A stretch of DNA of 64,000 bases from Maylandia zebra (Eukaryota > Chordata > Actinopteri > Cichliformes > Cichlidae): the NCBI RefSeq assembly GCF_041146795.1, contig NC_135170.1, positions 30,057,533-30,121,532 of the forward strand, read 5' to 3'. Positions within the stretch are counted from its first letter, which is position 1; each line of letters opens with the position of its first letter. The position numbers were made by a program, and so were the translations under genes. This document shows, one piece after another, positions 1 to 52,905 of this stretch. Under the pieces are notes generated by a model. That model worked only from the letters and a program-made list of their open reading frames with translations, ran no database searches and was not told the DNA's origin.

Positions 1-921
1 ATCATTAAACAGAATGCACTGGCCCCCCCGGGCCATGAAAATGAATGCTTGTTTACTTTGGAAACATCAGTTTGACAAAACAATCAATTTAAAGGCTACT
101 TTTTTTAACCTTTTAATAACATTTTCTTTTCATCATTAAAATGATAAGCTAATTTTGATTGAATTCTTTTCTACCAAAGTTACCCAGGATGATAAAGGAG
201 GTGAAAATTTAGTGCTTAATAAGTGTGCGACAGTCGTTGAGAGTACTTCTTGCTCTTCTAACTTTCAATGTATAGCATGGTGCAACTTTCAAGTACAATC
301 TAGAATAATACAAAAACAGTAAGCACTGACTGATAGAAAGAAAAAGAGCAGCAGCAGATTCTTATTTCACTACTTAATATACTACTTTTGTAAAATAACT
401 GGGTATAAAATATTACAATTATTACAAACACACAAGCCTTATATAAACTGCATAGACCACCTCACAATTAACTTTATCCATCCAGGTCCAGAGCTGCATC
501 GTCCTCCACCAACAAACTGCAGTATGGACAAACAACTCAAAGGTTGACTGAGTTGTTTCAGTAATAGTTCTATTTCTGGTAAAAATGCAAAGCTGTCTTT
601 CACAGTGTATACAAATTGATACTGTTAAACATTTTAATTTGCATTACAAGCAACAAGCAAATATGCTGCTTAAACATGTTCACCACTATGCTGTGTGAAC
701 ATGTAAACTCCACCTATACTGTTTTATCACTGGTGTAACTCTGTTGCAGAGTAAATTAGGAATAAGGCCATATTGTTACAGCTTTGGGAGCCCATTATCA
801 CTTTGTGGAAGCTAGAGTAACTTAAATAATACAAGAACTTCTTTCATTGCCACTCTGGGAACTACCGATAGCAGTGGTTAACTTTGGGACCAGCAATGTT
901 GTGCCACCCTGCTGGGTTTTG

Positions 922-958
<37 letters not shown>

Positions 959-1218
959 CAACAGATCCAATATATTTTTATATACATTGAACCAGCACTA
1001 AATTAAGTGGAAATGCTAAACATCAACTTTCAGCAAAAGAATGTAACCACTTGGCACACATACTTCATAACAGGTGTTATTAAGTATATGCGTTTGGTTT
1101 TTATTGCCCATTTATTGAATGTACGTGCACAGACAGATGAATATTTGGTCGCATGTAATAAAACATGTCACCGTGTGTTAAGCCTTCAGGTTTTCTCAAT
1201 TAAAAGATATTGCTAATG
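1..1218. other. Intergenic DNA downstream of rpl19
   Basis: AT-rich sequence with no exon-like reading frame. It contains a homopolymer of about 31 T at 923-953. In vertebrate synteny stac2 lies on this side and would converge on rpl19, so a 3'UTR could be hidden here, but nothing in the sequence proves it. Confidence 0.5.
923..953. repeat. Poly(T) tract
   Basis: Uninterrupted run of about 31 T. On the minus strand it could be a retroposon poly(A) tail, but no recognisable element body adjoins it. Confidence 0.85.
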
Positions 1219-1226
1219 CATTAGTG

Positions 1227-1451
1227 CAGGGGTGGGCAATTCCAGGCCCTGAGAGCCAGTGTCCTGCAGGTTTTAGATCTCACCTTGGGTCAACACACCT
1301 GAATCGCAAGATTAGTTCGTTACCAGGCCTCTGGAGAACTTCAGGACATGTTGAGGAGCTCATTTAGCCATTTAAATCAGCCGTGTTGGTTCAAAGACAT
1401 CTAAAACCTGCAGGGACACCGGCCGTCGAGGCCTGGAGTTGCCCACCCCTG
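1227..1451. mobile_element. hAT-type MITE with 8-bp target duplication
   Basis: The element starts CAGGGGTGGGCAATTCCAGG and its end is the near-perfect inverted repeat (GGAGTTGCCCACCCCTG). It is flanked by cattagtg (1219-1226) and cattaatg (1452-1459), an 8-bp duplication with one mismatch. The CAGGGGTGGGC terminus plus an 8-bp duplication is the signature of non-autonomous hAT elements. There is no coding capacity. It lies about 50 bp beyond the rpl19 polyadenylation signal. Confidence 0.85.
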
Positions 1452-1510
1452 CATTAATGTCATCATGATGGAAGTAAACACACAAGACTACTGTTGTGTT
1501 TATGTACACT

Positions 1511-1516
1511 TTTATT
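1511..1516 (-). promoter_or_regulatory. rpl19 polyadenylation signal (AATAAA)
   Basis: Minus-strand AATAAA about 50 nt after the rpl19 stop codon at 1563-1565, as expected for the very short 3'UTR of ribosomal protein mRNAs. Confidence 0.8.
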
Positions 1517-1562
1517 ATCAGCACTTGACAGGTGGCAGTCAGGCAGGACATAAAAAGCCAGA

Positions 1563-4346
<2,784 letters not shown>

Positions 4347-4362
4347 GGCTGCTACTTCAGTA

Positions 4363-4374
4363 GGAAAAGGAAGG
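4363..4374 (-). promoter_or_regulatory. Candidate 5' TOP tract of rpl19
   Basis: On the minus strand CCTTCCTTTTCC lies 16 nt upstream of the rpl19 ATG. Vertebrate ribosomal protein mRNAs begin at a C followed by a pyrimidine run (5' TOP), which couples translation to mTORC1/LARP1. The transcription start is probably at one of these C residues, giving a very short 5'UTR. Confidence 0.65.
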
Positions 4375-4399
4375 CTTCAGAGACGGACCGGAAGCTACC

Positions 4400-5040
4400 A
4401 TTTCTGAGGAGAGTCCATCTCTGATCTGTGAAACAGCTCGATGTCGACCCATACAATAATGGACATTATTATCACTTTAATTTTTACATAATGGTACTAT
4501 ATATCCATATTGGAGCAATAAATACATAGGAAAGTGACAGAGAGAAAGGAAGTCTTTATCGCATTTTAAAAGTTTATACCGGTGACATCCCCTTTTGCCA
4601 AATAATGGCACTGCCCGGCATTGCTGCACTGCATTATGGGTGGAGAGGTAATTGGGTGTTTTCTGACGTTACACCACATGATGGCGGTGTTGAGACAAAA
4701 ACTCGAACAAACCATGAACGTTAAAAAATATTTAAATACATTTTTCTATTCTTAGTTTCACTTTGAATCCTAAAGGTTTGTTTTTCCTTTTAAAAAAATT
4801 ACAGGACAGCCCCCTTTTATTATCCTGCAAGTGGCGTTGTGTTCGAGTCAATGAAAGGACAACGTAACTAAAATGACAATGACATTTTTTTTAATATTAA
4901 AAAATTAATATGACATATAGTAGTATATCATCAAGTCATTAAACGTCTGGAATATTGATGTGGTCATATTAGCAGTTGTTAATCAGTTTCAGCTGCTTTG
5001 GTGATAATCAAACCAACAACAGGTGCACTAGACGAGAAGC
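4400..5040. other. rpl19 upstream region
   Basis: Promoter-proximal and intergenic DNA. AT-rich, with no TATA box placed convincingly relative to the TOP tract. No gene. Confidence 0.4.
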
Positions 5041-5044
5041 AATG

Positions 5045-5870
5045 AGACATAACCCATGAACAGGAATGGTGTTACAGGTCACTGACAATTTTTCACTCCT
5101 CATCTTATCTTTTGACTCTTTTTTCAGTAATCTCACATTTGACTAGGGTCAGTGTTAAGACAAACGCAAAACCTGGACCATACCGAAGTGGCACAGGTAT
5201 GGTCAAGGTTTTGACGTCAAGTCCTCAGGCCACCATCATGAGGAGTATTTGTGATTGCTTAGGCAGAGACATTAACACCAGTGGCCTGCTGAAGATCATT
5301 TTGTAGGGCTCTTGCAGTGCTCAATCTGTTGCTTTAACAAAAGACCAGACACTGGTCATTCAGATGGTTTAAGGACCTTCTTCAGTTCTGTCTAGCTCTT
5401 CAGAGAGCTATGTTGGGAGAGACTGCAAACCTTCTGGCAATGGCATCCTCTAATGATCCCTGTGCCTCTCACATATCAGAGTAGGTTCACACTGAGCACA
5501 CGTGATAGATCTGGAAGTGTCTGAAGAAGCTGTGGAGAACGTTATGCTGCCTGTTACATCATTCTTCATGACTGGTTTGGTGGTGGTCAGTGATGTTGTG
5601 GAGAGACATATCCATAGAAGAACACACAGTGCTGGTGCAGTAGGTCCTGGGTTCCTCTTGGCGCATAACAACGCCCAACCACGTGGAAACAGTATGCACT
5701 CTCACCTGACTTAAATCCAGTTGAACACATCTGGGTCATTATCTTTCTGTCCATCTAAAACCACCAAGTTGCACTCAGACAGTCCAAGATCTCAGTGATG
5801 GCTTGGTTCAGATATGGGAGAATATCCAACCAGAATGCATCCTTCATTTATTAGTTTAGCTTTTCTCACA
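5045..5870. pseudogene. Decayed mariner/Tc1-like transposon remnant
   Basis: This stretch carries shattered DDE-transposase-like coding traces. On the plus strand, around 5560-5790, frames read like the end of the catalytic domain (HNNAQP, followed after stops by NxSxLNTSG-like residues in the position of the usual DNARPH and NPIEH blocks). The part at 5200-5330 resembles the helix-turn-helix region of the same class on the opposite strand. Frames are broken by many stops, so it is inactive. Family and boundaries are uncertain. Confidence 0.4.
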
Positions 5871-6359
5871 ACATTGTCAGGCATGCACACAAACACGTAG
5901 GAACCATACAAACTACTGAGTACCATTTTGAGTTGCTGCAATAAAATTTTGACAAAACAGACTAGCCTGAGGTATCGCTGTTCACTTTTATTTTTTATTT
6001 TTTATTGGTTATCTTTGAATTTAGCCCTCTGTAGGTTGATCATTTTCACTGACATCAAACAATGTGGTCTCCTTTTGTTCCATAACCAGTGTAGAAAAAT
6101 AATTGCTATTTCCAACAAAAAGAAATTGCAAGGAGAAACGTTTCCCATAATATTGCACAAAATATAATTATCTTCACACTGTCTGAACTGTGAGTGATGT
6201 AGTGTGAAATTCACCATGTAAAGGTGTAAAAGCCGCTGAGTAAATAATTAACCTGCTGAGTAAAATAGCAAAAGTGTGATTGAGAACCAGGAGTGTCAAG
6301 AATGACAAATAAAGATCATTTTCAGCTACTTGAAAACATATAGTTTGAGCTTTGTTATT

Positions 6360-6531
6360 CTACTAGAAGCAGTCTTTGGAAGATGGGTACACTGTGCTCA
6401 TAAAGGGATGAACATGGTCAGCAACAATACTCAAGTAGGGTGGTATTTGAATAATGTCTGATGGGCACAAAATGTGCCACAAAGTATCCCCCATACCATC
6501 ACATCACCGCCAGCAACCTGAACCACTGATA
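6360..6531 (-). mobile_element. Tc1/mariner fragment, same family as 41778-42723
   Basis: Sequence such as GAAGATGGGTACACTGTG, followed by a CATAAAGGGATGAACATGG block, belongs to a widespread fish Tc1/mariner family whose transposase reads on the opposite strand. Other copies in this window are at 41778-42723 and 31625-32430. Only an internal slice remains; it abuts a different DNA transposon at about 6532. Confidence 0.6.
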
Positions 6532-6990
6532 TACAGGATGGGCCATTTATATGGATACAGCGTAATAAAATGGGAATGATTGCTGATATGATATTAAAGT
6601 CCTGTTTGTGGCACATTAGTATATGTGAGGGGGCAAACTCCTCAAGATGGGTGGTGACCATGGTGGCCATTTAGAAGTCGGCCATCTTGGATACAACTTT
6701 GTTTTTTCAATAGGAAGAGGGCCATGTGACACATCAAACTTATTGGTAATGTCACAAGAAAAACAATGGTGTGCTTGGTTTCAACGTAATTTTATTCTTT
6801 CATGAGCTATTTACAAGTTTCTCTTTGTTCACAGCCATTGACATGTCGAAGAAGTTAACACGTGAGGAGCGGATCGAAATTGTGTTGATATCTGGTGAAC
6901 GCACTAACCGAGTCATTGCAGCAGATTTCAATGCAAGACACCCTACGAGACCACCCATCTCCCATGCTACAGTTAGCAAACTGCTTGCTA
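6532..6990 (+). mobile_element. DNA transposon fragment with DUF4817-like helix-turn-helix
   Basis: The left end reads TACAGGATGGGCCATTTATA, a terminal sequence of a common fish IS630/mariner-type element. Downstream an ORF starting at 6843 encodes MSKKLTREERIEIVLISGE, then FNARHPTRPPISHATVSKLL. This is the N-terminal helix-turn-helix (DUF4817-like) of the transposase. It stops at about 6990, where an unrelated LINE fragment begins, so the catalytic domain is absent. Confidence 0.65.
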
Positions 6991-7200
6991 ATATTCGTCC
7001 AAAATGCAGCTGCTCACCTTCTTACAGAACCCATAAGCTGAAGCATATCTCCCCTGTTCTGGCCTCCCTTCACTGGCTTCCTTTGTGTCTTTAAGCATTT
7101 ATTGTATGTTTTTAAACCCCTTAATGGATTAATATTACCTTGCTGATCTTTTAACACTTATATATCAACTTATATATGAGTGTCTTCTTTAAAAATAAAG
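6991..7200 (+). mobile_element. LINE reverse-transcriptase 3' fragment (L2-like)
   Basis: After the transposon break the frame reads like the end of a fish LINE reverse transcriptase: THKLKHISPVLASLHWLPLC, a hallmark of L2-type ORF2 C-termini. It is followed by an AT-rich 3' segment ending near AAAAATAAAG at 7190-7200. It is 5'-truncated and dead. Confidence 0.65.
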
Positions 7201-9570
7201 TTGGTTAGTGAGTGGGATTCTTGTGAATAGACTTACAAAAAATAGCCATCTGATACATTACCATTTGACCGGCCACTTAGTAAGAATGCTGTTATAGTAT
7301 CCTCTGCTTTTCATCCACACCAGGAGCAGCAGCCCATCACTATGGCAACACTGCAAACCTGTTGTGTGGGTGAATGAGGACCACTTGTGTGACTTCTTCA
7401 CCTCAGGTAATACAAGTGAAAATCACCATCTGAGGGGGAAGTTCAACACAAAGTACTAGATCATCAACTCTCCTCCTCACTGCAGAGGAATGTGTCATCC
7501 AGCAAGAGAGAAAACAATCTATAAACTCCATGAACTTTGTGTTGGGCCACTGTCTGCCCAGGAAGAGAAGCAATATAGCTCATCTGAACTGCCATAGCTT
7601 TTGGAGGCCTCGGTGCGTAGTCTCTGTTGTCCTCTGGTGCAAATAACACCCCAGTTTGAGTTACGTTTTTGCTTTGCAGGGGAAACAAAAATGCCTTCCC
7701 TTAACAAATATCGAACAAAAGGCTGCTCATTTGCAATGCAATCTTGCATCTAATTAGCATTATTGGAATCTAATGCTTCAAACAAATTATAATAATGCCA
7801 ATCTTGATTCTATCTAATAATTCAGTAAATGTGCATAGATGTACAATGAGCATCTCTCATTTCTTCTGAATCCACAGCTTAGAATAAATAAGTGTTTCCA
7901 TAGCATTTGTTCACTCACTCCTGACCGAGACACATTTTCAAATTTAAATCAGCCCTGCACTCTTGCTTCCCTTAAGATTTGAATCCCTGCCATTAAGAGG
8001 TGCAATTAATTGGCTGTTGTTATACTTTAACATTTAATGGGTCAAAAAGTATTGATTTGTCTTCTGTAGTATCAACATCACTGAAAGTCTTTCTTCACTG
8101 AGCCAGTAAGGAATCTACTGAATCCTCCTATGAGCACCGGGATGCTACAGTGAGTGATATTTTTAATGTTGAAATCATCAGGATGTCAATCATAGTGAGT
8201 TTGAACTCCTATTTGTGAGATTTCATTCATATTGTTTATGAAATCATCACTCACATAAAAGGACACAAAAACACAGCAGGCAGAAACCAAAGAGCCGAGA
8301 AAATCACCATGTACTGAATTAAAATGTCGTGGCTGCACATTTATTATAGTGTTGATCCTTGTGGAAAAGTAAATGGATACTAGAGCTGACTACCTTGAGC
8401 TACCTTGGGTAGCAGTAGAGAGATTTAAAAAAAAAAAACACGAAAGGCTAGATAGAAAGTCCTGTTCTCCTGCTGCACATTATGTTCTTCTTGAAGGAGG
8501 ATGTCAGCCAGTTGCTGCAGGAGAGTTAAAGGGACTATTCAGAGACATGACTACCATAATTTCAGTAAATATGTAAAATATGATAAAATATGAATATAAG
8601 TAAAATATGATCCGTTTTTGCTCCTTCCTCCTATGCAAAACTGAGCTCAGCGGAAGTATGACCTGCAGCCGCAGAGGACGATCTTGTGAGTGGGCATCAA
8701 CACTGAATCAGGACGTCACACTGATTTCCCCCCAGAAGGGCTTTATCAAAGACTGCTGCAGGTGTGGGGTTCATTTTCCTTTATGACTGGTTGATACAAG
8801 AGGAGGAGGTGGATGAATCATCCCTTTGTTTATTCAGATTTACACGGATATCATCAATGCTCTTGTAACAGTTGCTATCGTAATGCTGTGTATCACCACA
8901 TGGCGGCGCCTCCTGTCTCACGACTGGTGTCACCCCCTTTTTGTTCTTCTTCGCACTCCTCCTGTAATGGATGCTCCCGTGTGTACGCGGACTAGTGTGC
9001 TCTTCAGTAATGTGTGGTAGAGGTAGCACTTATTTTTGATATTGTAAATAAATGAGTACTTTTTGGAAAGTCAGAAGCTGTTGCTCATTCGCTATCCACC
9101 TGCACACCTCCGCGGCTGGCTTCATCTCCACCACACGTTACACTCTGTGAACTCAGTGTTTATTACACTTCCGTGACTGTCGTCATCTAAAACTCATCAA
9201 CACCCAAACCTAACGATAATTTTGGGAACCGGCTGCTCATTTCGATTTCAGCCATGCACTTGAGGTGGGAATAATTCGCTATAACAGTTGGCCGTATAAA
9301 CATCTGAAAATGCCACACTGAATAATATGCAGGAATCAAATACCAAATGGACCCTCAGAGACTTGCACTTGCACTTGACTTTTTACAGCCTTTTAAGGTG
9401 TTTCGGGTCCTTTTTTTAGGGGACGCTCTTTGACTTTACAATCTCCATGAAGTATCACAGAAATGTGGAAGTTTGCATCAATAGATGTGAGTTAAAACTG
9501 CATGATGAGCTTCAGCGAACAGCTAAAAAAGCTGAAAAACAGATGCATCAGACAGCATGAAAAAAACATT
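7200..9570. other. Intergenic DNA without identifiable gene
   Basis: No exon-like ORF with flanking splice sites. Short frames exist (8373-8576, 8813-9029) but have no recognisable domain. A GC-richer island with a CATGGCGGCGCC motif lies at 8898-8910; I cannot assign it a function. Confidence 0.4.
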
Positions 9571-9629
9571 TTGAGATTAAACTTTTCTAAAGATCTTGAA
9601 TAGTATAAATATTTTTTGGTCAGATTCAG

Positions 9630-10445
9630 TATACAAGACCTTTATTGTCAGTGTGGAAGCAACGTCACATAATGTATAGGAACAGAAGTGTTGGACCACA
9701 CCACTTAATCTTTCAATTAAAGCAAAGCAAAGTGGATATTTGTAGGAGCCAAAGCAACTCAGACACAAAGTGGGAGATCAAATAAAGTTAGTGGGTCCCT
9801 AACTAGTGTGCAAAAGTGGCCAACCATCTGCTGACAGAGTTCTAAATGTCCTTTGTCTTTAACATCAGCAGAAAAACTGTGCACCAAGTGCTTCATGGCA
9901 TGGGTGTCCATGGCTAAGTAGCTTCTGGTGCACAGTTTTTGTCATACACCGGTAAAATTGAACATAAGAATATTGCACATCAGGACTGTACATGAAGTAC
10001 AGTTCAGTGGTGTTGCAGCTGTTGTGAAGAATTTGAGTTTCAATCTGTTTGTGGATGCTTTTATAGCACTAAAGCACCCGCCTGCTGCAAGGAACTTGAA
10101 CAAATGGTGTCCAGCATGTGTCTTTGTGAAGTTGCTCAGCACTCTTCAAGCAGTGAGTGATGCAGAGATGTTCCAGAGATGGCTGGCAACAATGTTTTGT
10201 GCTGTTTTCAAAACACACTGGAGTGGCTTTTTGTCAGCTTTGGTGCTGCTACCTTACCAGGCTGTCATGCAGCTTGTGAGCGCAGTCTGTAAAATTTGGC
10301 AAGCCATTATAGGGGGGAGTTGGCTCTCTTTGACTTTTTTAATAAATAAAGGTGTCATCATCCCAGGAAAGGTGCTCAGTGATGTGAACCCCCAGAAACC
10401 AGAAGCTGAGGGCTCTTTTCATGGTCTCTGTATTGATGTATAGAG
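9630..10445 (-). mobile_element. Rex1-like LINE fragment with inserted DNA
   Basis: On the minus strand 10445-10150 reads as a decayed LINE ORF2 C-terminal region, including FLGVHITEHLSWDDD and an LPPL...LAKFYR block, typical of Rex1-type fish retrotransposons. Minus-strand TGACAATAAAGGTCTTGTAT at about 9634-9653 is the usual 3' end of that family. Sequence between about 9800 and 9945 is unlike the LINE and resembles a Tc1/mariner fragment. The 171-codon plus-strand ORF at 9928-10443 is an antisense shadow. Confidence 0.6.
9872..9940. repeat. 15-bp perfect inverted repeat, 39-bp loop
   Basis: AAAAACTGTGCACCA (9872-9886) is exactly repeated in inverse orientation at 9926-9940. The loop contains CTTCATGGCATGGGTGTCCA, similar to a fish mariner transposase segment, so this is probably rearranged transposon DNA and not a gene. 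Confidence 0.75.
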
Positions 10446-10449
10446 GTGT

Positions 10450-12980
10450 CTGTGGTTTTCTTTGTAGTCCTTGTTTGGTGGCATATTTGGTGTGATTATG
10501 TCCATGATTTCCTCAGTAAATGCATGCTAATAATTCTTTATTACTGAGGTGGGAGTACTGTACAATAACGTTGTTTTTTTTGTTTTTTGTTTTTTAATAT
10601 ATCAAAAATACTAGCGGACAAGAGAGTAGCAGAGGAGGAATATTCCAGCATCCAGAGCACATTGCCAAAAAAAGAATTTCTAAAAAAGAAGAAACTAAGA
10701 ACTGTGACCTGATGCCTGAGTCGAGTTCAGCAGAACACTTTCGCAGCATTTTAAAGAGAAAGACAAACCAACCAAACCCTTCAGCAAAGAGGGTTTAAAA
10801 AATAGTTTGAACAGCGGAACAGCAACAAGATCTGTACTGTCCTGCATGTCAAAGACAATTTAATCTGTCATCAAAAGCAAAGGCAGAACAGGATGCAAAT
10901 TAATGAAATAAATAAAAGATTTAAGTAATTAAAGTTGTACTGTTACACTGAGTCTCTACTGTGGAGCCTGCACTTATTACAGTAAACGCAGTTAAATCAA
11001 ATCATGAGACTGCAAAAGTTTCCCCTCTACTCATGTGTCATGCTTCTGTTACTGGCTTCCATCTAATGTCTGTCCAACAGATACGTTTAATATCGGGGCC
11101 TTAGGCTAAATAACGCCATCAAAAAGTCAAATCTGAGCAATTGAAAGGTGGCAAAAACTTTGCTTTCACTTTCGGTCTAAAACAATGCGCCTTAATAAAA
11201 CAGGTGCATGCTACCTGCTCAGCATCAAATGACAAATCGGGAAATAGCTAGCTGAAGAGCTGGTTAAGGCATGGATGTTTTTAAGTTAGAGGACAACAAA
11301 GATAAAATGTATTGTTTACTGGATGTGTACTCATGGGATGGTTTGCCTATGCATCTGCCCACAAGTGATGATTTGCATTTAGCTGTCCACTCGTTTGTCT
11401 TTTCTGTTGTTGTTCCAACTCCAAGAGACCAAAATTATGTTTAGTTTGATGATTTTGAAAGCTTTAAGTTAATCATTTATAACTTTTTTACTAGATACAT
11501 TAAAACTGTGAGATGATAGTGATTCGTTTTTTAAAAAATATTTCTGTATTTAGCTAGGTAACGCTAAATTTGGGCCCTCCTAGCAAATCAGACAGTCTTA
11601 CCTGCTTCTGGGTCAGCATTATAGCTCAAAGTTTATTTATTTTATTTTATTTATTTATTTTACCCAAGGCCACATCAACATCATTCTCCTCTTCTTCAAA
11701 TCATAGAGACGTAAGGCATTGAGACTCCCTGCTGCTTCAACAAACTAGCTGTCAAATTGAACTATTCTCACCCCCCATTACAGCCCCGCAGGACCTTTGA
11801 TTCCTGGATCCCGGTGCGGGGACCAGTGGCTCAGCTTGACAGCCTATCCACACCCACAGCATCCATCGCTGCGTCTCGCTTCTCTCCATCAATCGATAAA
11901 TGAGGGTGGGGTCTGTTCAGTGGGGCGTGGATCTCGGCTTCCAGCTGGAGTCTGTTGAGTTGAGCGCACACAAGGAAAAGAATCGACGTCAAGACAGAAA
12001 GAGAAACACAGAAACCCGAGAGTAGTTAGAAGATCCTGCCTTCAAAATAAAAGCCTGCCTGCGCTAGGTCGACTGATTTTGTAGCCATTAGTTTCTACTG
12101 TTACATCTTTCACAAATATAAATTTAACAAAACTGGTACCATGTATTAGTTTTAGCACAAGTGTTTTGCATTGTTTACACAGTGCAAACAGTGAAAAAAA
12201 AAACATATTGTACTTAACCTTGATGTTGATAGGCAGGTTGTTTCAACTCTCAGGGAACAGTTCATCTCATTGTTCTTTTTTCAGCTGAGTGTAATTCCTT
12301 ATGGCCAGCGTTGGGGTTATTATTCCAAAAATGTGACATATTACATGTTAATTACATACTTTTAAAAAGAAAAAGCCCAAGTAACACACTACGCCGACAC
12401 GGCTTATGACTGGTTGTATGTTTGGGCCTATTGTCCTACTGCAGAGTAACACTTTGCATTACCGATGCATTTGAGCATTTTGCTAACCCTGAAAGCGCAT
12501 AAGGACCACAGGGGTCAAAGTTCATAGGTCGTGCTGGATCAGATGTCCCCAAAGCATCCCTTAGTTGCTCTGCTGTGTGTTCAGGCTCTTTGCAAAAGCA
12601 GGTTCTGCCAGAGGTCTCTTACTGTGAAAAGGGAGTTCTGTCTCCCCACCACTGCCAAATTTATTTCTCTCTAATATTCTACAACCTTTACCTTCTTATA
12701 CATAACAAACGTAGTTTTGAACATGTGCTATGCGGAATAAACATCGAAAACTTTCAAACAGGTAAAAATAACAAAACTTGTAGTGATGCTTCTTTCCTAT
12801 TCAAAGAATTTTGTTTTGAAAGCAGGATAACCGGATGTACCCGTGCGTCACACCCATAACTTGACTCTTGTGTAAAAGCCTGGTGCGACAGTGTGTAACG
12901 CTATAGGCTGGAAGGAGGCAGCTGTTGCCATTATATTATCAACCAGCTTAGACGCATCAGCGGCTTCATTCTCTCCGAAG
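10450..12980. other. cacnb1 upstream region
   Basis: 2.5 kb of mostly AT-rich DNA. It includes a (TTTA)n tract at about 11635-11660, a GC-richer stretch at 11780-11960, and a degraded fish LINE-tail-like segment (TTCTGCCAGAGGTCTCTTAC) around 12600. A CAGCTG E-box at 12919-12924 is just upstream of the likely first exon. No other gene was seen. Confidence 0.45.
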
Positions 12981-12996
12981 AAAAAAAAATAAAAAG

Positions 12997-13020
12997 ATGA
13001 GTCGATCGACACCATCGTAA
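12997..13020 (+). CDS. Candidate upstream ORF in cacnb1 5' leader (7 codons)
   Basis: ATG at 12997 followed by six sense codons (MSRSTPS) and TAA at 13018-13020, 48 nt before the main ATG. It belongs to the mRNA only if transcription starts upstream of 12997, which I infer from exon position. The main ATG has a weak context (C at -3, G at +4), so the uORF could reduce translation. Confidence 0.35.
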   Translation: MSRSTPS

Positions 13021-13068
13021 ACACACGAAACTAGAAACTGAAAATAGATTTTTAAAAAGTTAAATCAA

Positions 13069-51111
<38,043 letters not shown>

Positions 51112-52880
51112 ATGGTCATCATACCACAGAGCCAAGGAAGCCCCTGGACAGACTGAGGACAGAGGGAGAGGAGGGGATGGAGGGGAAATGCTCTGGTTTT
51201 TGGGTTCAACAGGAACTGAAGTGTAGGTTTGGGGCCATGCCGGTCAGGCTAACAAAAAAATCTGTTTACATCCCAGTACAATGTAAAGAAATACATCAAC
51301 TGCCAGATGCCATTCTCATCAAGTTCTTCTTGTAATTCAGTTTATTTACATTTAGAAAAAATAATATTGGTCTTTTTTGTTTCTTATGTTAATACTGCAT
51401 GAATATCATGGATTTCTATACTCACAGCACAAGGACAGTAATTGTTACGACTCTGATCTGTATGATTCGATCCTCTCTTCGATTGTAAAGTGCAAAGGTC
51501 GGTAGAGCCGTAGTGTATCACGTCTGTCCTCTGCAGTCTTAAACAGGGTCTAATGTCACGGTTCCCATGTACGTACAGTGTCAGGGTTTCTCTTTACCTT
51601 AAGCTCACTCAGTGCTTTTGGCTTTCAGGGTTTCCTCCCATACTGATATCCAGAAGTTTTGAGTCTCTCACCTCCACTTTCTTATCACCCAGACCTTAAA
51701 AAGTTGGTGGAGAAGTTGCCATATTTTAGCACGTAAATTTATCAATGTTGCTATACTCATGTCAGTGCGATAACAATGAATAATACACTCCAAAGATGTT
51801 TACTTCTTCCCTAACCTGGTTCAGTCACCATACCTGACTGTATATGTCTGACCCAGTCCTCCCATTTCTGTTATCCTCTTCTTCATGGGTGCTGAGGGCA
51901 CCTCCAGTTGTTCTCTGGTTTCCAAATGTGGTGCAGATTCAAAGTAGTTGTGTGAACGAAACGTCCTGCCTTAGTCACTCCCACCCCTTATTTCAAGAAA
52001 ACTCCAATCACAAGTGCCGGAATGTCTCGCCAAGCCATGTCCGCCGCTGCTGCGGTGGGATGTCTTAACTCTTGTTACACTCGTTTTCATACCATATCTC
52101 TGTCTCTTTGTGTCTCGTGGCTGCTCCGTCCCAGCTCGTTGCTCATCTCTTTTTTCTTTGCACCAGCTTCGTCGTCTGTTTTTCAGGGCTAACAGTTATA
52201 TAAAAAGTACTTGTACGTGTGGTTAATCACTTCGAACTTCCACCCAAACAGCTCGCTTGTCTAATATTAAATACCACTCTCTTCTTACTCCTGATTTCTG
52301 ACTGAATTAGTGTTGGGTTTTTGTTTTTTTCAGTGAACATTTGCATTATTTTTTTCAATCTTCAGTTCTTGTGAGCTAGTGAGAGGAGTATAAAGTGGGC
52401 AGTGGGGGGGATAGGATCAGCTTTGGTCTTTACACAGTTATCTATAATGGAGAATTCATGAATGTCTTTGGTAGGCTGCTTTGGCCCACCCCCGTCTTCA
52501 GTTGAATAAATAAATATTAAATAATGATCAGTAAATAATGTTATTGTTGCGTTATCGCAATTGTTAAAATGATGAAATAACATGTATCATTGGTGCCTGA
52601 TTGTAGCTACATTTTGCTTTTTCTGCCTTTCATTTTTAATCTGTGGATAAATTCGTATTTTAATTAAAAATCGAATAAGAAAATGCCATTGTGTCATTTC
52701 ATTGTTACAGTGAGATGTGATGAACAAAAACAGCTGTCAAAAATGCTAAATGTCTGCACGTGTATGTCTGCGTCGTGTTGTTTATTCCACTGGATACATG
52801 TGAACACATAGTTCAATACAAATCATAGAGTAGATTAGTTTTTCAATAAATTACATGATAATTAGTCAAAATTGATATGA
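51112..52880 (+). other. cacnb1 long-form 3'UTR
   Basis: Follows the TGA at 51109-51111. Candidate polyadenylation signals: AATAAA at 52505-52510, ATTAAA near 52660-52666 and AATAAA at 52845-52850. I cannot choose among them from sequence. No repeat until the Tc1 copy at about 52906. Confidence 0.6.
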
Positions 52881-52905
52881 AAAGCAAAAGACAGGCTTGC
52901 TGCTT

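Noticed and set aside
9928-10443. 171-codon plus-strand ORF
   Set aside because: It is antisense to a degraded Rex1-like reverse transcriptase (FLGVHITEHLSWDDD on minus) and has no domain of its own.
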